Source of the DNA: Burkholderia cepacia
GTDB lineage: Bacteria; Pseudomonadota; Gammaproteobacteria; Burkholderiales; Burkholderiaceae
Reading direction: 5' to 3'
DNA: 64,000 nucleotides
Assembly: GCF_029962485.1 (NCBI RefSeq)
Contig: NZ_CP073637.1
Span: forward strand, 2,914,001 to 2,978,000
In this document: piece after piece, positions 35,955-44,866 of the stretch
Numbering within the stretch: position 1 is the stretch's first letter
Layout: every line of letters starts with the position of its first letter
Translations under genes and position numbers: made by a program
The notes under the pieces: generated by a model
Databases searched by the model: none
The model's input: the letters and a program-made list of their open reading frames with translations, nothing else
What the model was told of the DNA's origin: nothing

Positions 35955-37439
35955 TCAGCTCAGGTCGACCGGTACGAAGATCTGCGCATTATCGCGCTGG
36001 ATCAGAAGAGCAAGACTGTTGCCTGCGCCCTTGACCGCGTCGCGCAGCTGCTCGGGGCTCGTGACCGGGCGGCCGTTGACCGCGAGGATCACGTCGCCGG
36101 GCTGGATGCCCGCATTGGCGGCCGGCCCGCCGGCCTGCTGCACGATCAACCCGTGCGACAGGTTGTCGGCGCTACGCTCCTGCGGCGACAGCGGACGCAC
36201 CGCAACACCCAGGCGCCCCTGCTCGACCGGCCCGCCGTCGTTCGACGCGAGCTTCGCATCGGCCATCGCGCCGAGCGTCACGCTGAGCGACTTCTTCGCC
36301 TTGTCGCGCCAGATCTGCAGGTCGGCCTTCGAACCGGGCTTCAGGTTCGCGATCTGCGCGGGCAGCGACGTCGAATCGGCGACCGGCGAACCGTTGACCG
36401 ACAGGATCACGTCGCCCGGCTGCAGGCCGGCCTTCGCGGCCGGACCGTTCGGATCGACCGAGCTGACGAGCGCGCCGTCCGGCTTCTGCAGCCCGAACGA
36501 ACTCGCGAGCGTCTGGTTCAGCCCCTGCACGGCAACGCCGAGGCGGCCGCGGCTCACGTGGCCCGTCTTCACGAGCTCGTCCTTGACCTTGATCGCCTCG
36601 TTGATCGGGATCGCGAACGACAGGCCCTGGAAGCCGCCCGTCTGCGAGTAGATCATCGAGTTGATGCCGATCACCTCGCCCTGCAGGTTGAACAACGGGC
36701 CGCCAGAGTTGCCGGGGTTCACCGGCACGTCGGTCTGGATGAACGGCGTGTAGTTCTCGTCCGGCAGCGCGCGCGACTTCGCGCTGATGATGCCCGACGT
36801 GACCGTGTTGTCGAAGCCGTACGGCGAGCCGATCGCGACGACCCACTGGCCGACCTTGCTCTGCGCCGGATCGCCGATCTTCACGGTCGGCAGGCCGCTC
36901 GCGTCGATCTTCAGCACCGCGACGTCGGACTGCTTGTCGGCGCCGACGACCTTCGCCTTGTATTCGCGCTTGTCGGTCAGCTTGACCGTGACGACGTTCG
37001 CGCCGTCGATCACGTGCGCATTGGTGAGGATGTACCCGTCGGAGCTGATGACGAACCCGGAACCGAGGCTCGCGCTCGGCTGGTCGTCCGGCTGCGCGTC
37101 GCCGCCCATGCCCGGCACCTGGCCGTAGAAATGCTTGAAGAACTGGTAGAACGGGTCGCTCGGATCGATCGGCAGTTGCGGCTGCTGCACGCGCCGCGAC
37201 ACCTGCTTCACGACGTGCTTCGCGCTGATGTTCACGACCGCCGGGCCGTAGGTCTCGACGAGCCCGGAGAAATCGGGGATGCCGGTCTTCGCGGCCGCTT
37301 CGGCCGGCATCAGAGCGGCAGCCTGCGCGGGCGAGATGATCTGCGGATCGGCGCGGCGGGTGCCGGCGAAATAGCCGGCTGACAGGGCGGCCGCCACGGC
37401 GACCGCGACGGCGCCGCGCGCAAGGAATCGGGTATTCAT
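35955..37439 (-). CDS. htrA: Periplasmic serine protease HtrA/DegP/MucD
   Basis: Envelope quality-control protease and chaperone of 494 residues. An N-terminal signal/anchor helix is followed by the trypsin-like domain with His in ILTNAHVIDGAN near residue 140, Asp in QSDVAVLKIDA near residue 170, and Ser in VNPGNSGGPLFN near residue 244. Two PDZ domains follow (about 275-375 and 395-490). GAGGAGG precedes ATG 37439. The sensor kinase and response regulator genes lie immediately upstream in the same direction, and four CTTAA repeats sit in the 95-bp gap. The B. cenocepacia homologue is known to be needed under heat and osmotic stress. Confidence 0.95.
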   Translation of the reverse strand: MNTRFLARGAVAVAVAAALSAGYFAGTRRADPQIISPAQAAALMPAEAAAKTGIPDFSGLVETYGPAVVNISAKHVVKQVSRRVQQPQLPIDPSDPFYQFFKHFYGQVPGMGGDAQPDDQPSASLGSGFVISSDGYILTNAHVIDGANVVTVKLTDKREYKAKVVGADKQSDVAVLKIDASGLPTVKIGDPAQSKVGQWVVAIGSPYGFDNTVTSGIISAKSRALPDENYTPFIQTDVPVNPGNSGGPLFNLQGEVIGINSMIYSQTGGFQGLSFAIPINEAIKVKDELVKTGHVSRGRLGVAVQGLNQTLASSFGLQKPDGALVSSVDPNGPAAKAGLQPGDVILSVNGSPVADSTSLPAQIANLKPGSKADLQIWRDKAKKSLSVTLGAMADAKLASNDGGPVEQGRLGVAVRPLSPQERSADNLSHGLIVQQAGGPAANAGIQPGDVILAVNGRPVTSPEQLRDAVKGAGNSLALLIQRDNAQIFVPVDLS

Positions 37440-37482
37440 CGTAGGACCTCCTCTTTGTTAGGACGCAGCGTAACGACCCTGA

Positions 37483-37519
37483 CTTAAAGGAGGCTTAATC
37501 AGCCTTAAGCGGGGCTTAA
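37483..37519 (-). promoter_or_regulatory. Tandem CTTAA box before htrA (PmrA/QseB type)
   Basis: CTTAA occurs at 37483-37487, 37494-37498, 37504-37508 and 37515-37519, that is at spacings of 11, 10 and 11 bp, one helical turn apart. PmrA and QseB, OmpR-family response regulators, bind direct CTTAA repeats at 11-bp spacing. The array lies 44-80 bp before the htrA start and just after the sensor kinase stop. Confidence 0.7.
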
Positions 37520-37534
37520 GCGGCTGCCGGCGCT

Positions 37535-38881
37535 TCACACTGATTCGGACGATTGCGGCGCCTCGGCCGGCATCTCGGCGTCGCGGAACACGACGCTGAC
37601 GAGCAGGCCGCCCGCGGCCGCGTCGCCGAGCGACACCGTCGCGCCCTGCTGCGCCGCCACGCGCTTGACGATCGCCAGCCCGAGCCCGCTGCCCGCCACG
37701 TCGGTACGCGCCCGAGCGGAGCTGTCGCGGTAGAACCGGTCGAACACGCGCTCGCGCTCGTCGGCCGGGATGCCGGGCCCGCTGTCGCCGATCTGGACGC
37801 ATGCGCGGCCGGCCGCGTCGCGGGTCAGCGACACGTCGATGCGGCCGCCGTCCGGCGTGTACTTCACCGCGTTGTCGAGCAGGTTGCCGAACATCACGCG
37901 CAGCGCGCCGACGTCCGCGACGACGCTCGCCGCGCGCGTCTCCTCGAAGCCGAGATCGATGTCGCGCCGCTGCGCGAGCGGCGCATGCGCGGCCACGCAT
38001 TCGGCGAGCAGCGTCTGCAGGTCGACCGGTTCGCGCATCGTCGCGCCATCCGGTTCGGCTCGCGCGAGCGCGAGCAACTGCTCCGTGAGGCGCGTCGCGC
38101 GCGACACGCCGTCCTGGAGATCCGCGACCGCCTCGCGGCGCGACGCGTCGTCCTTCGCGCGAGCGACGAGCTGCGCCTGGATCTGCACGGCCGCGAGCGG
38201 CGTGCGCAGTTCGTGCGCGGCGTCGGCGACGAACGCCTTCTGCGTGTCGAGCGCGGCCGACAGCCGCGCGAGCAGCCCGTTCAGCGCGCGCACGAGCGGC
38301 TGCACCTCGAGCGGCAGGCGCGCGTCGGGCAGCGGATCGAGCGCTTCCGGCCGGCGCGCCTCGACCGCGCGCGTCACGCGGCCGAGCGGCGCGAGGCCGC
38401 GACCGACGATCACCCAGACGGCAGCGCCAAGGAACGGCAGCAGCACGATCAGCGGCCACAGCGTGCGCAGCGCGACGTTCGCCGCGAGCCGGTTGCGCAC
38501 CGACAGCGGTTGCGCGAGCTGCACGACGTTGTCGCCGACGATCGCGCCGTACACGCGCCATTCGCCGCGATCGGTACGCTCGGTCGAGAAGCCGAGTTCC
38601 GCGCGCGGCGCGATCGGCGCACGCGGATGCGAGAAGTACATCAGCACGCCGTTGCGGTTCCAGATCTGGATCACGATGCCTTCGTCGCCGTTGGTGCGCG
38701 AGCCGAACACCTGCGAGAACGGCTCCGACGGCAGCGCCGCGGCAATTTCCTGCAACTGGTAATCGAACAGTTCGTTCGCTTCCGCGAGCGCCTGGCGGTA
38801 GATGAGCCAGCCCGCGAGGCCCACGCCCGCGACGACGATCGCGAGCAGCCAGATCAGCAATTGATGACGAATCGACCTCAC
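37535..38881 (-). CDS. Two-component sensor histidine kinase (QseC/PmrB type)
   Basis: Inner-membrane sensor of 448 residues. Transmembrane helices lie at about 7-27 and 160-180 and enclose a periplasmic domain of about 130 residues; a HAMP linker follows. The H-box is AHELRTPLAAVQIQAQL near residue 243, the N-box DNAVKYTPDGG, and the ATP lid motifs GDSGPGIP and GSGLGLAIV. The start is a GTG at 38881, 3 bp after the response regulator stop, so the pair is coupled. The domain order and neighbouring CTTAA box match the QseBC/PmrAB subfamily. The signal is unknown; linkage to htrA suggests envelope stress. Confidence 0.92.
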   Translation of the reverse strand: MRSIRHQLLIWLLAIVVAGVGLAGWLIYRQALAEANELFDYQLQEIAAALPSEPFSQVFGSRTNGDEGIVIQIWNRNGVLMYFSHPRAPIAPRAELGFSTERTDRGEWRVYGAIVGDNVVQLAQPLSVRNRLAANVALRTLWPLIVLLPFLGAAVWVIVGRGLAPLGRVTRAVEARRPEALDPLPDARLPLEVQPLVRALNGLLARLSAALDTQKAFVADAAHELRTPLAAVQIQAQLVARAKDDASRREAVADLQDGVSRATRLTEQLLALARAEPDGATMREPVDLQTLLAECVAAHAPLAQRRDIDLGFEETRAASVVADVGALRVMFGNLLDNAVKYTPDGGRIDVSLTRDAAGRACVQIGDSGPGIPADERERVFDRFYRDSSARARTDVAGSGLGLAIVKRVAAQQGATVSLGDAAAGGLLVSVVFRDAEMPAEAPQSSESV

Positions 38882-38884
38882 GCG

Positions 38885-39559
38885 TCAGCTTTCCTTGACG
38901 ACCATGTAGCCGAGCCCGCGTACGTTGCGGATCAGGTCAGAGCCTAGCTTCTTGCGCAGCGCATGGATGTAGACCTCGACCGTGTTGCTGCCGATCTCCT
39001 CGCCCCAGCCGTACATCTTCTCCTCGAGCTGGCTCTTCGACAGCACCGCGCCCGGCCGCGCGAGCAGCGCCTCGAGCAGCGCGAACTCGCGCGCGGACAG
39101 CGCGACGGGCACGCCGTCGAGCGTCACCTGGTGCGAAGCGGGGTCGAGCGTCAGCGCGCCGTGGCGGATCAGCGACTCGCTGCGCCCGGCCTGGCGGCGG
39201 ATCAGCGCACGCATCCGTGCGCCGAGTTCATCGAGGTCGAACGGCTTGACGAGGTAGTCGTCGGCGCCCGCGTCGAGCCCCTTCACGCGATCGGCAATGG
39301 CGTCGCGCGCGGTGACGATCAGCACGGGCAGCGACAGCCCGCGCGCGCGCAGCGCGCGCAGCACGTCGACGCCGTCGCGCTTCGGCAGGCCGAGGTCGAG
39401 CAGCAGCAGGTCGTACGTCTCGCCGCCGAGCGCCGTGAGCGCCGCGTCGCCGTCCTGCACCCAGTCGACCGCGAAACCGTCCGAGCGCAGCGCCTTGCGC
39501 ACGCCTTCGGCAATCATTCGATCATCTTCGACAAGCAGTATCCGCATCGGGACAGGCAT
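38885..39559 (-). CDS. OmpR-family response regulator (QseB/PmrA type)
   Basis: DNA-binding response regulator of 224 residues. The receiver domain (about 5-115) has the acidic pair in RILLVEDDRMI, the phospho-acceptor Asp in LLLLDLGLPKRDG near residue 55, Thr in IVTARD, and Lys in DDYLVKPFD. The winged helix domain (about 130-222) ends VEVYIHALRKKLGSDLIRNVRGLGYMV. An alternative start at 39547 (MRILLVEDD) is equally plausible; neither has a clear ribosome site. It is cotranscribed with the kinase and likely acts at the CTTAA box before htrA. It is divergent from dacB. Confidence 0.93.
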   Translation of the reverse strand: MPVPMRILLVEDDRMIAEGVRKALRSDGFAVDWVQDGDAALTALGGETYDLLLLDLGLPKRDGVDVLRALRARGLSLPVLIVTARDAIADRVKGLDAGADDYLVKPFDLDELGARMRALIRRQAGRSESLIRHGALTLDPASHQVTLDGVPVALSAREFALLEALLARPGAVLSKSQLEEKMYGWGEEIGSNTVEVYIHALRKKLGSDLIRNVRGLGYMVVKES

Positions 39560-39733
39560 CCATGGGGCGAGTCAAACACGCCGACCATTGTAGCGCCGCG
39601 AATCGCGCGCGCGGCACCCTGCAATGCAACAGTAAGGCGGATTGCAAGCGGGCTGCGCGGACTTGTCTCTACAATGTGCGCTTTGGCGCCGCCGCGCGCC
39701 CTGCCCGAGCCCCTGCTTCTCCCGTATTCGCCC

Positions 39734-41266
39734 ATGCCGATTTCCGATCTTTCCGCCCGGTTCGCCCCCCGCGCCCGCTTGTGCCTGCGCGCAGCCGCCG
39801 TCATCGCCACCTGCACGGCCCTCGCGTTCGCACCGTCCGCGCAGGCCCGCAAGAAATCCCACAAGGAAGCGCGCAAGACCACCGTCGTGTCGCCCGCCGC
39901 GCGGGCGGCCGGCCTGCCGGCGTCCGTGCTCGTCGCGCTGCAGCGCGCGAAGGTACCGGCCTCGGCGATGAGCGTCGTCGTCGAGCGCGTCGGCGATCCC
40001 GAGCCGCTGATTGCGTGGAATGCGAGCCGGCCGATGATGCCGGCATCGACGATGAAGCTCGTGACGACCTTCTCGGGCCTGTCGATCCTCGGCCCCGACT
40101 ACCGCTGGCGCACGACCGCGTACACGGACGGCACGGTCGACCCCGACGGCACGCTGCAAGGCAACCTGTACATCAAGGGCACCGGCGACCCGAAGCTCGT
40201 GCCCGAGGAACTGATCGACCTCGTCGACAAGCTCCGCAAGGCCGGCGTCAAGCGCGTGGCCGGCGGCCTCGTGCTCGACAAGAGCTACTTCGCGACGTCG
40301 ACGCGCGACCTGCCGTCGTTCGACGACGACGCCAGCGCGCCGTACAACGTCGGCCCCGATCCGCTGCTGTACGCGTTCAAGGCCGTATCGTTCACGGTCA
40401 CGCCGGGCGACGACGGCAAGGTGGCCGTCGACGTGTTGCCGCCGCTCGCGAACCTGTCGATCGACAACCAGCTCGTCGAAGGCTCGGGCTCGTGCAGCGC
40501 GGCGGCCGCGGCCGCGCGCCCGACGCTGTCGGCCGGCAGCGGGATCATGACGGCCTCGTTCGCCGGCGACTATCCGCTGCGCTGCGGCGCGCACACGACC
40601 AACCTCGCGATCCTCGATCACACGACCTTCTTCGCACGCGGCTTCCTCGCGCTGTGGCAGCAGGACGGCGGCACGATCGCGGGGCCCGTGAGCGAAGGCA
40701 AGGTGCCGACCACCGCGCGTCCGCTCGCCGTGCATCACAGCCCGGTGCTCGGCAGCGTCGTCTACGACATCAACAAGTTCAGCAACAACGTGATGGCGCG
40801 CAACCTGTTCCTGACGATCGGCGCGGTCAGCGGCAAGCCGCCCGCGACGCCCGAACAGTCGAGCCGCGTGATCCAGGCGTTCCTGCAGAAGAGCGGCATC
40901 GCGATGCCCGACCTCGTACTCGAGAACGGCTCGGGCCTGTCGCGCGAAGAGCACGTGAGCGCGCTGTCGCTCGCCGCGCTGCTGCAGGCCGCGAATGCGA
41001 GCCCCGTCGCGCAGACCTTCATCGATTCGCTGCCGATCGCCGGCATCGACGGCACGATGAAGAACCGCCTCACCAACGCCGGCGTGCTCGGCAACGCGCA
41101 CATCAAGACCGGCACGCTGCGCGACGTGCGCGCGATCGCAGGCTATGTCGGCGGCGTCGACGGCCAGAGCTACATCGTCGTCAGCTTCATCAACAACGAT
41201 CACGCGGAAGCCGCGCGCGCCGCACATGACACGCTGCTCGAGTGGATCTACGCGGGCGCGCACTGA
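39734..41266 (+). CDS. dacB: D-alanyl-D-alanine carboxypeptidase/endopeptidase, PBP4
   Basis: Periplasmic peptidoglycan hydrolase of 510 residues (peptidase S13). The signal peptide covers about residues 14-38 and ends SAQA-RK. The three penicillin-binding motifs are S-x-x-K as STMK near residue 102, S-x-N as SNN in NKFSNNVMARNLFL near residue 352, and KTG in HIKTGTLRDVR near residue 460. The middle insertion typical of PBP4 is present. ATG 39734 gives a normal signal sequence; an ATG at 39674 would add 20 residues. It is divergent from the two-component operon. A weak hairpin at 41297-41318 may end it. Confidence 0.93.
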   Translation: MPISDLSARFAPRARLCLRAAAVIATCTALAFAPSAQARKKSHKEARKTTVVSPAARAAGLPASVLVALQRAKVPASAMSVVVERVGDPEPLIAWNASRPMMPASTMKLVTTFSGLSILGPDYRWRTTAYTDGTVDPDGTLQGNLYIKGTGDPKLVPEELIDLVDKLRKAGVKRVAGGLVLDKSYFATSTRDLPSFDDDASAPYNVGPDPLLYAFKAVSFTVTPGDDGKVAVDVLPPLANLSIDNQLVEGSGSCSAAAAAARPTLSAGSGIMTASFAGDYPLRCGAHTTNLAILDHTTFFARGFLALWQQDGGTIAGPVSEGKVPTTARPLAVHHSPVLGSVVYDINKFSNNVMARNLFLTIGAVSGKPPATPEQSSRVIQAFLQKSGIAMPDLVLENGSGLSREEHVSALSLAALLQAANASPVAQTFIDSLPIAGIDGTMKNRLTNAGVLGNAHIKTGTLRDVRAIAGYVGGVDGQSYIVVSFINNDHAEAARAAHDTLLEWIYAGAH

Positions 41267-41595
41267 CGCGCCGCGCACCACGCATCGGGTCGCCCCCACG
41301 GGCGGCCCGTGCCGTTTTCGGCGCCCCTGCACACGGAATTTCGCGCCGCCCGGTTTGAAACGCCCCCGCCGCCGGCGCGCAACGCGCCGCGCGCCAACCG
41401 CGCCCGGAAAACAGGGCCGCACCGCCCGGCCCCGCGCCGTGCGGCTTCCGTAGAAACCCTGTCCTCAGAGGGAACCCTCTACGCTGCCCCCTCGCCTATC
41501 GTGTGGCGATTGCGTAGGCTGTTGGCCTGACCGATATCTACAACGGGCCACACGCCCGGCCTCAAGGCTTGCAGGGGAAAGAAGGAGACACGCCC
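41267..41595. other. Intergenic region between dacB and hydroxylase gene
   Basis: A 329-bp gap. It holds a hairpin CACGGG/CCCGTG (41297-41311) followed by TTTT, a weak dacB terminator, and a palindrome AGAGGG-AA-CCCTCT (41467-41480) about 116 bp before the next gene, which could be an operator. I see no open frame with gene-like codon usage. Confidence 0.5.
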
Positions 41596-42510
41596 ATGCG
41601 ATTCGACGTCGAATTGCTTCTGCTCGCGCTGGCGCCCGTCTTCCTGCTCTGCATTGCGTGGGAGGCCTGGCACCTCGCCCGCACACGTGCGCAGGACCAT
41701 GTCTACGCATGGCGCGACACGCTGTGCAACGCGGCGCTCGCCCTGATGCACCAGGGCGCCGACAAGATCGCGTGGCTGTTCGTGATCCCCGTCTACGCGT
41801 ACTGCTACCAGCACTACCGCCTGTTCACGTGGCACGACAGCTGGCTGTCGTTCGCGGTGCTGTTCGTCGCGCAGGACTTCCTCTACTACGTGTTCCATCG
41901 CGCGAGCCATCGCGTGCGCTGGCTGTGGGCCGCGCATGTCGTGCACCACTCGTCCGAGCGGATGAATTTCTCGACCGCGTTCCGTCAGAGCCTGATGTAC
42001 CCCATCGCGGGCATGTGGGTGTTCTGGCTGCCGCTCGCGTTCGCCGGCTTTCCGCCGCAACAGGTCGTCGGCATCGTGCTGATCAACCTCGCGTTCCAGT
42101 TCTTCGTGCACACGCAGGCGATCGGCAAGCTCGGCTGGCTCGAATACGTGCTGAACACGCCGTCGATCCACCGCGCACACCATGCACGCAACGCGCGCTA
42201 CATCGACCGCAATTACGCAGGCGTCCTTGTGATCTGGGATCGCCTGTTCGGCAGCTATGTCGACGAAACGCCCGACGATCCGCCGCAGTACGGGATCGTC
42301 GAGCGGCTCGGCTCGAACAACCCGCTCGTCGCGACGTTCCACGAGTGGGTGTCGATGGTGTCGGACGCGTTGCGCGTCGACGGATGGCGCAACAAGCTGC
42401 GCGCGATTTTCGGCCCGCCCGAATGGGCGAGCGCTTATCATGCGCAGATTGCCGAGGCCGCGAACCAGGATCCGCGCACCGTGCCGCTGGCGGCTGTGCG
42501 TGACCAATAA
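41596..42510 (+). CDS. Sterol desaturase/fatty acid hydroxylase family membrane protein
   Basis: Membrane di-iron oxygenase of 304 residues. The eight-His signature is HxxxH as HRASH near residue 105, HxxHH as HVVHHSSE near 120, and a late HxxHH as HRAHHAR near residue 194. Transmembrane segments occur at about 5-25, 55-80, 135-160 and 170-190. AGGAG precedes ATG 41596. Members hydroxylate or desaturate lipids, for example ornithine lipids or hopanoids in bacteria; the substrate here cannot be told from sequence. It is followed after 95 bp by the GDSL lipoprotein gene with its own ribosome site. Confidence 0.88.
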   Translation: MRFDVELLLLALAPVFLLCIAWEAWHLARTRAQDHVYAWRDTLCNAALALMHQGADKIAWLFVIPVYAYCYQHYRLFTWHDSWLSFAVLFVAQDFLYYVFHRASHRVRWLWAAHVVHHSSERMNFSTAFRQSLMYPIAGMWVFWLPLAFAGFPPQQVVGIVLINLAFQFFVHTQAIGKLGWLEYVLNTPSIHRAHHARNARYIDRNYAGVLVIWDRLFGSYVDETPDDPPQYGIVERLGSNNPLVATFHEWVSMVSDALRVDGWRNKLRAIFGPPEWASAYHAQIAEAANQDPRTVPLAAVRDQ

Positions 42511-42605
42511 ACCGTTTTAGCCAACGGCCGCCGCGCAGCCCGGAACCGAGCAGGCACGCGGCAGATGAGAAATACATCAGGCCATATCTACGAGGAGATC
42601 GAACG

Positions 42606-43745
42606 ATGCAGACACAACAACACGCACCTTCCCGCACCCGCCGACGCATGCTGCGCACCACGCAAGTCGCAATCGCCGGGGCCGCGCTCGCGCTGCTCGC
42701 CGCGTGCGGCGGCGGTGACGACAACAACAGCAGCAGCGCGTCGAACACGCCGCCGTCGGGCGTGAAGATGCAGATCGTGTCGTTCGGCGACAGCCTGTCC
42801 GACGCGGGCACCTACTCGCAGATCAAGCTCGGCTTCGGCGGCGGCCGCTTCACGACCAACCCGGGCCAGGTGTGGACGCAGAACGTCGCGCAGTACTACG
42901 GCGATACGCTGCAGCCCGCGAACCAGGGCGGCTTCGGCATTCCGCTGCAAGCCACCGGCGGCTTCGGCTACGCACAGGGCGGCTCGCGCGTGACGCTGCA
43001 GCCGGGCATCGGCCACGCGGACGCGAGCGTGCCGAACGCCGACTACGCGCAGGCAACCACGACGCCGGTCGCCGACCAGGTCAAGCAGTACCTGTCGCAG
43101 CACGGCAGCTTCAACGCCGGCCAGATCGTGCTGGTCAACGGCGGCGCGAACGACATCTTCTATCAGGCGCAGGTCGCGCAGGCGCAAGGCAACACGCCGG
43201 CCGCGCAGCTCGCGGCCGCGCAGGCGATCGGCCTGGCCGCGCAGCAGCTCGGCGGCATCGTCCAGCAGATCGTCGCGGCAGGCGCGACGCACGTGTACGT
43301 GTCGAACGTGCCGGACATCGGCGGCACGCCGCTCGCGCTGCAGGGCGGCACGCAGGCCGCGTTCACGCAACTGTCGGGGCTGTTCAACCAGACGCTCGCC
43401 GGCACGCTGGCCGCGCTGAAGGTCGACACGACGAAGGTCGCGCTGCTCGACACGTTCACGTGGCAGGACGGCATCGCGGCCAACTACCAGGCGAACGGCT
43501 TCACGGTGTCGAACACCGACACCGCCTGTAACCTGAAGGCGATGGTCCAGGCCGCCACGCAATACGGCGTCGCGAACGCAACCGCATTCGGCTCGTCGCT
43601 GTTCTGCTCGCCGCAGACCTACACGGTCGCGAACGCGGACCAGACCTACATGTTCGCCGACACGGTCCACCCGACGACGCGCCTGCACTTGCTGTTCGCG
43701 CAGTTCGCCGAACAGCAGATCGCGAAGTCGGGCGTCGGCAAGTAA
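42606..43745 (+). CDS. GDSL/SGNH-family lipase-esterase lipoprotein
   Basis: Exported hydrolase of 379 residues. An arginine-rich N-terminus with a twin-arginine-like TRRRMLRTT leads to a hydrophobic segment and a lipobox LAAC near residue 34, so the mature protein is lipid-anchored. SGNH block I is FGDSLSDAG near residue 60 (catalytic Ser), block III VNGGANDIF near residue 180, and block V DTVHPTTRLH near residue 356 (Asp and His). GAGGAG precedes ATG 42606. A perfect hairpin terminator follows at 43769. The substrate is probably an ester such as a lipid or polysaccharide acetyl group. Confidence 0.88.
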   Translation: MQTQQHAPSRTRRRMLRTTQVAIAGAALALLAACGGGDDNNSSSASNTPPSGVKMQIVSFGDSLSDAGTYSQIKLGFGGGRFTTNPGQVWTQNVAQYYGDTLQPANQGGFGIPLQATGGFGYAQGGSRVTLQPGIGHADASVPNADYAQATTTPVADQVKQYLSQHGSFNAGQIVLVNGGANDIFYQAQVAQAQGNTPAAQLAAAQAIGLAAQQLGGIVQQIVAAGATHVYVSNVPDIGGTPLALQGGTQAAFTQLSGLFNQTLAGTLAALKVDTTKVALLDTFTWQDGIAANYQANGFTVSNTDTACNLKAMVQAATQYGVANATAFGSSLFCSPQTYTVANADQTYMFADTVHPTTRLHLLFAQFAEQQIAKSGVGK

Positions 43746-43768
43746 GCAGCCGGCCACGCGCCCAAACG

Positions 43769-43804
43769 AAAACGCCCGACCGGTTCGCCGGTCGGGCGTT
43801 TTTT
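43769..43804. terminator. Bidirectional terminator, GDSL gene / sua5
   Basis: AAAACGCCCGACCGG (43769-43783) pairs with 43788-43802 around a TTCG loop, followed by T on the right and preceded by A on the left. It serves the converging genes on both strands. Confidence 0.85.
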
Positions 43805-43826
43805 CATGTGTAAAGCGCGATGGTTG

Positions 43827-44855
43827 TCAGTCGCGTGCTTCGAACGCGGCCGCCGCGCGGCCCAGGCGATCGTTGACCGCGATCCATTCGACGGTCTCGG
43901 GCAGCTTCTCGACGAGGATGCGCGCGACTTGCGCGCGATCGAGCGCACGCAGCATCCCGTACAGGTCGCGTGCGTAGGCCTGCGGATCTTCCGGTGCCGC
44001 GACGAAATGCACGCCGTCGGCTTGCGCCCAGCGCCCCGCGCGCGATGCGCGTGCGACGAGCGCGACACGTTCGCCGTCCGTTTGCGCAGCCGCGAGCAGC
44101 GGCTCGAGCGCGTCGAACGGCAGCAGCGCGAGCGGCGTGCGCGGCGCGTAATGCGCTTTCAGCGTGCCCGACGCGCGCGGCGCCGTTGCGTCGCTGCCAT
44201 CCGGCAGCCGCGGCGCGCGGCCGAGCACGCCGGCGATCTGTTGCGGCGTCACGTGGCCCGGGCGCAGCAGCGCCGGGAAACCGCGCGACAGGTCGAGGAT
44301 CGTCGATTCGATACCGACTTCGGACGCGCCGCCGTCGAGCACGTGCACGGTGTCGCCGAATTCCTCGCGCACGTGCTGCGCGGTCGTCGGGCTCACGTGG
44401 CCGAACCGGTTCGCGGACGGCGCCGCGACACCGCCGTGGCCGCCGCGCCGCGCGCTGAACGCGGCCAGCAGCGCTTGCGCGACCGGATGCGACGGGCAGC
44501 GCAGCCCGACTGAATCCTGCCCGCCGCTCACGGCGTCCGGAATGCGCGCATGGCGCTTCAGGATCAGCGTCAGCGGGCCCGGCCAGAATGCGTCGATCAG
44601 CGCCTGCGCGTCGGCCGGCAGGTCGTCGGCCCAGTAGCCGGGATCGCCGCCCGGCGGCAGATGCACGATCACCGGATGGTTCGCGGGCCGCCCTTTCGCC
44701 GCGTAGATGCGCGCGACGGCCTCGGGATTCGCCGCGTCGCCGCCGAGCCCGTAGACGGTCTCGGTCGGGAACGCGACGAGTTGCCCCGCGTCGAGCAGCG
44801 CGGCGGCCGCGTCGATCTGGGCGAGCGTCACGGATTTCGGGAGATCGATGGACAT
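43827..44855 (-). CDS. sua5: Threonylcarbamoyl-AMP synthase, Sua5 type
   Basis: Makes threonylcarbamoyl-AMP from threonine, bicarbonate and ATP for the t6A37 modification of tRNAs. The 342 residues comprise the YrdC domain (about 12-205: GQLVAFPTETVYGLGGDA, KGRPANHPVIVHL, SVGLRCPSH, APSANRFGHVSPT) and the C-terminal Sua5 domain (about 225-340, after the SGTLKAHYAP linker motif), so it is the long form rather than short TsaC. The start 44855 lies 11 bp after purK, indicating cotranscription with purE-purK. Its ribosome site is weak. Confidence 0.92.
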   Translation of the reverse strand: MSIDLPKSVTLAQIDAAAALLDAGQLVAFPTETVYGLGGDAANPEAVARIYAAKGRPANHPVIVHLPPGGDPGYWADDLPADAQALIDAFWPGPLTLILKRHARIPDAVSGGQDSVGLRCPSHPVAQALLAAFSARRGGHGGVAAPSANRFGHVSPTTAQHVREEFGDTVHVLDGGASEVGIESTILDLSRGFPALLRPGHVTPQQIAGVLGRAPRLPDGSDATAPRASGTLKAHYAPRTPLALLPFDALEPLLAAAQTDGERVALVARASRAGRWAQADGVHFVAAPEDPQAYARDLYGMLRALDRAQVARILVEKLPETVEWIAVNDRLGRAAAAFEARD

Positions 44856-44866
44856 CGGCTGACGCC

